Source: Flavobacteriales bacterium (lineage in GTDB: Bacteria > Bacteroidota > Bacteroidia > Flavobacteriales_D > Crocinitomicaceae). From it: a stretch of 56,353 nt of DNA. Numbering within the stretch: the stretch's first letter is position 1; every line of letters starts with the position of its first letter. Below the pieces are notes generated by a model. The model was not told where the DNA came from. It saw only the letters and a list, made by a program, of their open reading frames with translations, and made no database searches. Positions 54,801 through 56,353 of this stretch are shown here, in pieces. Position numbers and translations under genes: made by a program. Location of the stretch: assembly GCA_947460825.1 (NCBI GenBank), contig CANHHA010000016.1, positions 1-56,353 of the forward strand. Reading direction: 5' to 3'.

Positions 54801-56353
54801 TAGCGTGAATGTCCTTGATGCCAATGGATGCCCCTTGAGTGGTAGTTACTTTGTAAATCAACCCCTCTCTGCTGTCTCTGTATCCGTAACCTATGCCGAC
54901 ATCTTCTGCTTTGGAGCTGCTACCGGTAGCATTGATCTAACTCCCGCTGGAGGATCCTTACCCTACAGCTACCTCTGGTCTACTAATCAAGTAAGCCAAG
55001 ACTTAAACAACATCCCCTCAGGTACCTATTCCGTTGTGGTGCAAGACGCCAACGGATGTACAGACTCCATTGCCCAAACACTCATTGATCTATCCCCCCC
55101 AATCTTCCTCTCTGAAACCCACCAAGATGTGCTTTGTAACGGATTTGCTACCGGAACCATCGACCTTAGCGTATCGGGTGGCACTCCCGCCTATTCCTAC
55201 AGTTGGAGCACTACCGCTAGTACCCAAGACGTAAGTGGACTTAGCGCCGGAACCTACTCCGTGGTCGTTACCGATGCAAACTTCTGTACCGATACCCTTA
55301 CAGCAACCATTGGACAACCAGCCAATGCCCTTGTAATCACCGAAACGCACATCAATCCCTCTTGCATTGGTGGTACCTCCGGTAGCATCAACCTTTCCGT
55401 CTCGGGTGGAGTACCCGGATATACCTATCAGTGGGACAACGGACAAACCACCCAAGACATCGATACCCTATTCTCTGGCACCTATACCGTCCTCGTACTT
55501 GACTCCAATGGATGCCAAATCCCCTTTAGTGTTTCCTTACTCGACCCTTCCAATGGCATGGCACTCTCCCATACCTTTGGAAATGTGAACTGTTTTGGGG
55601 GTGCAGATGGTTTTATTGACCTAAATGTTGTGGGTGGAAATCCAAACTACTTTTATACTTGGTCCAATGGGAGCGTGATGCAAGACCTTGCCAACTTAGC
55701 CCCCGGTTCTTACTTCGTTAATGTGACCGATGTCATCGGATGTGGGCTTTTCTTAAGTCAAGTGATTACTCAACCCGATTCTGCGCTCAATGTCATTTCT
55801 TCCTTTAATAACATTCCTTGCTATGGTGACTCCTCTGGGTCCGTTACCCTAAACGTTAGCGGAGGAACCCAACCCTACTCCTTCCTTTGGAATACCGGGT
55901 CTACCCAACAAAACCTCTTCAACCTTCCCGTGGGAACCTATTCAGTAACCGTTAGTGATGCCAATGGATGTACACAGTATCTGATTGACTCCCTGTCTCA
56001 ACCCCCAGGCGTGCTTACCAGCTCCTACCTTCAAACGCACGTTACCTGTTTTGGAACCAGTACCGGAGCCGCTGACCTCTCGGTCTTTGGTGGCGTTGCC
56101 CCATACTCCTTTGCGTGGACCAATGGCGCGAGTACGGAAGACTTAAGCGGCGTTCCAGCAGGAGCCTATTCCGTTACCATTACCGATGCCGCCGGATGTA
56201 CCGATACCCATACCGTATACATTACCCAACCGGCCAATGCCCTTTCCTTGGCCTTTGCCAATACCAACGTATCGTGCTTTGGTGGTAACAACGGTAGCAT
56301 TAATCTTACTCCTTCCTTTGGTACTGCTCCCTACGCTTATGCGTGGTCCAATG
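51874..56353 (+). CDS. Giant SprB-repeat surface protein (partial, runs off the window)
   Basis: An open frame of at least 1493 codons with no stop before the window end. The start is the TTG at 51874, which gives a signal peptide (MIKRTLILTLFLFACAFFSV, about 1-24); an in-frame TAA lies seven codons earlier. Residues about 25-355 are an unrecognised beta-rich head. A DUF11-like domain (DLRATVYVQDLNGGQVVPGD) covers about 358-540. An Ig/PKD-like segment (about 545-620) follows, and SprB repeats begin near residue 629. SprB-type proteins are surface adhesins for gliding or attachment, exported by T9SS, and normally end in a gliding-motility C-terminal domain, which would lie beyond this window. 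GC rises in the repeats (57% in 54421-54480 against 40% in 51961-52020). Confidence 0.9.
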   Translation, partial: MIKRTLILTLFLFACAFFSVIHSQIVSPFSVRYQTNSKGGIKIASNVVLSCVSGSNNCATAQSQVPPNGTFSNGAFAMDYVDIDNDASTFMSSSDSIALPNCSEILWAGLYWSARIAANTPNYANRSQVRLKLNNGSYQVLTADQTLDVPTIGGSSWSHPSYYCFKNITSVLTTFGTNTRFTLANVTAEAGSNRWGGWSVIIVYKNVLQSMRNLTVFDGFANISSGNSLNIPISGFTTPLSGPVTFELGVIGLDGDRDSNGDQLQYNGAGSFVNISDALHNTTNFFNSTISDNAILTPYRNPSYNNTLGYDAGIFYPNNTALNYIGNNATSATIRVTTSSENILARAFTSAIDIYEPDLRATVYVQDLNGGQVVPGDILEYTMVGKNIGSDVSYNTFMTDTLDARTTYVPNSLNYLNGPFIGAKTDISGDDQAEYDAMNTCIKARVNVGANAAIGGTMNNSPNGADSAVVRWRVQVINDCLLLACDSTISNKGYIFGTGNVSGNSYTNNGVSDIYDANGCPTSNNNELTINSNCPPPIVTHNDPLCLGDSLQFVIPFSPFANYSWAGPSGFSSTSPAPVISPVAANNAGVYQLNITFNGSSCTFFNLLDTVVVNPNPTINLLNLTNVTCFNAGDGAISVQASGTPAYSYLWNTSATSSAINSLIPGQYTVTVTDGNTCQSSASYQITQPTLLIANATVTSNYNGQQISCFNASDGTASVVASGGTAPYTYLWSNGQTTANATGLDIGFYSVIVTDANGCQAFDTVFLTEPTPIVLATTHTDVTCFGGFNGSISLVASGGTFPYSFAWSNNTNNQNAINLPAGIFTVTVSDVNACSQVISDTILQPAQPITPSQTHIDVGCYGDATGSIDLSVIGGTPGYTYSWNIGATTQDLSNLPFGVYTVFITDANNCIGQFSVVVNQPAAPLSNSAVITPVACFAGSSGAINMGVSGGTPPYSYVWSNGPTTGIISGLPTGNYSVNVLDANGCPLSGSYFVNQPLSAVSVSVTYADIFCFGAATGSIDLTPAGGSLPYSYLWSTNQVSQDLNNIPSGTYSVVVQDANGCTDSIAQTLIDLSPPIFLSETHQDVLCNGFATGTIDLSVSGGTPAYSYSWSTTASTQDVSGLSAGTYSVVVTDANFCTDTLTATIGQPANALVITETHINPSCIGGTSGSINLSVSGGVPGYTYQWDNGQTTQDIDTLFSGTYTVLVLDSNGCQIPFSVSLLDPSNGMALSHTFGNVNCFGGADGFIDLNVVGGNPNYFYTWSNGSVMQDLANLAPGSYFVNVTDVIGCGLFLSQVITQPDSALNVISSFNNIPCYGDSSGSVTLNVSGGTQPYSFLWNTGSTQQNLFNLPVGTYSVTVSDANGCTQYLIDSLSQPPGVLTSSYLQTHVTCFGTSTGAADLSVFGGVAPYSFAWTNGASTEDLSGVPAGAYSVTITDAAGCTDTHTVYITQPANALSLAFANTNVSCFGGNNGSINLTPSFGTAPYAYAWSN
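53758..56353 (+). repeat. Twelve SprB repeats with exact 228-bp period
   Basis: The first cysteine codon of each repeat falls at 53758, 53998, 54223, 54451, 54679, 54907, 55135, 55363, 55591, 55819, 56047 and 56275. From the third repeat on, nine successive intervals are exactly 228 bp (76 residues); the first two are 240 and 225. Each complete repeat has two cysteines, the first in a CFG-like start and the second in a DANGC-like end; in the third and fifth they are 50 residues apart. The repeat core reads SGGTxPYxYxWSNG, then GxYSVxVTDANGC. Confidence 0.9.

Noticed and set aside
53646-55455. Minus-strand frames opposite the SprB repeats
   Set aside because: Their products are repetitive reflections of the SprB codons with no start signals of their own.
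53758-56353. CRISPR-like regular repeats
   Set aside because: The units are coding, 228 bp long and diverged at the DNA level; they are protein repeats, not short identical repeats with unique spacers.

Overview
The window is a dense chromosomal stretch of about 56 kb from a Bacteroidota bacterium, most likely Flavobacteriia-like. The evidence is a PorX-type response regulator, a type IX secretion (T9SS) sorting domain, a SprB-repeat surface protein, a TonB-dependent receptor with a carboxypeptidase-like N-terminus, a DUF6089-like outer-membrane protein, the sufS-sufE-DUF59 order, and repeated TAnnTTTG promoter elements. I see no rRNA, tRNA, CRISPR array, prophage or intact insertion sequence.

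Layout. 1-1.65 kb: an orphan AAA ATPase (DUF4143 type) between two related repeat copies. 1.67-6.1 kb: heme-type TonB receptor with a small membrane partner, a serine esterase and a short-chain dehydrogenase. 6.1-7.6 kb: two repeat-filled gaps around gmhA. 7.6-13.3 kb: a cystathionine beta-synthase/metal receptor/DCC operon, then mtaB-PTPS-folE-Bax inhibitor and an easily missed 32-residue membrane protein. 13.3-17.3 kb: GH3-family enzyme, small propeller-like protein, deoxynucleoside kinase, hldD. 17.3-27.1 kb, all on the minus strand: MoxR, TPR protein, phosphosulfolactate synthase-like protein, WD40 protein and outer-membrane barrel, preceded by guaB and two parvulin chaperones. 27.2-32.7 kb: HD phosphohydrolase, porX, sufS-sufE-DUF59. 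32.7-38.4 kb, minus strand: a five-gene secreted/envelope operon (DUF1800, DUF1501 with T9SS domain, barrel, two lipoproteins). 38.5-44.9 kb: M20 amidohydrolase, half-size TSUP carrier, J-KTSC protein, and a dinB-dnaE translesion pair. 45-51.8 kb: lipoprotein, LemA, two TPM proteins, thiolase, a VWA-like membrane protein, an EEP-family phosphatase/nuclease. 51.9 kb to the end: a giant SprB-repeat adhesin that runs off the window.

How the genes fit together. The main theme is building and decorating the cell envelope: heptose for LPS (gmhA, hldD), periplasmic folding (two parvulin proteins), outer-membrane barrels, a T9SS regulator (PorX) and likely T9SS cargo (DUF1501 protein, SprB-repeat protein). 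A second theme is cofactors and redox: Fe-S cluster assembly, pterin synthesis, the MtaB radical-SAM enzyme and a possible C3-sulfonate route. The least explained items are the DUF1800/DUF1501 envelope operon with a combined Tat-like and T9SS address, the repeat-flanked ATPase with twin operator-like sites, the 32-residue membrane protein, and the exact 228-bp periodicity of the SprB repeats.
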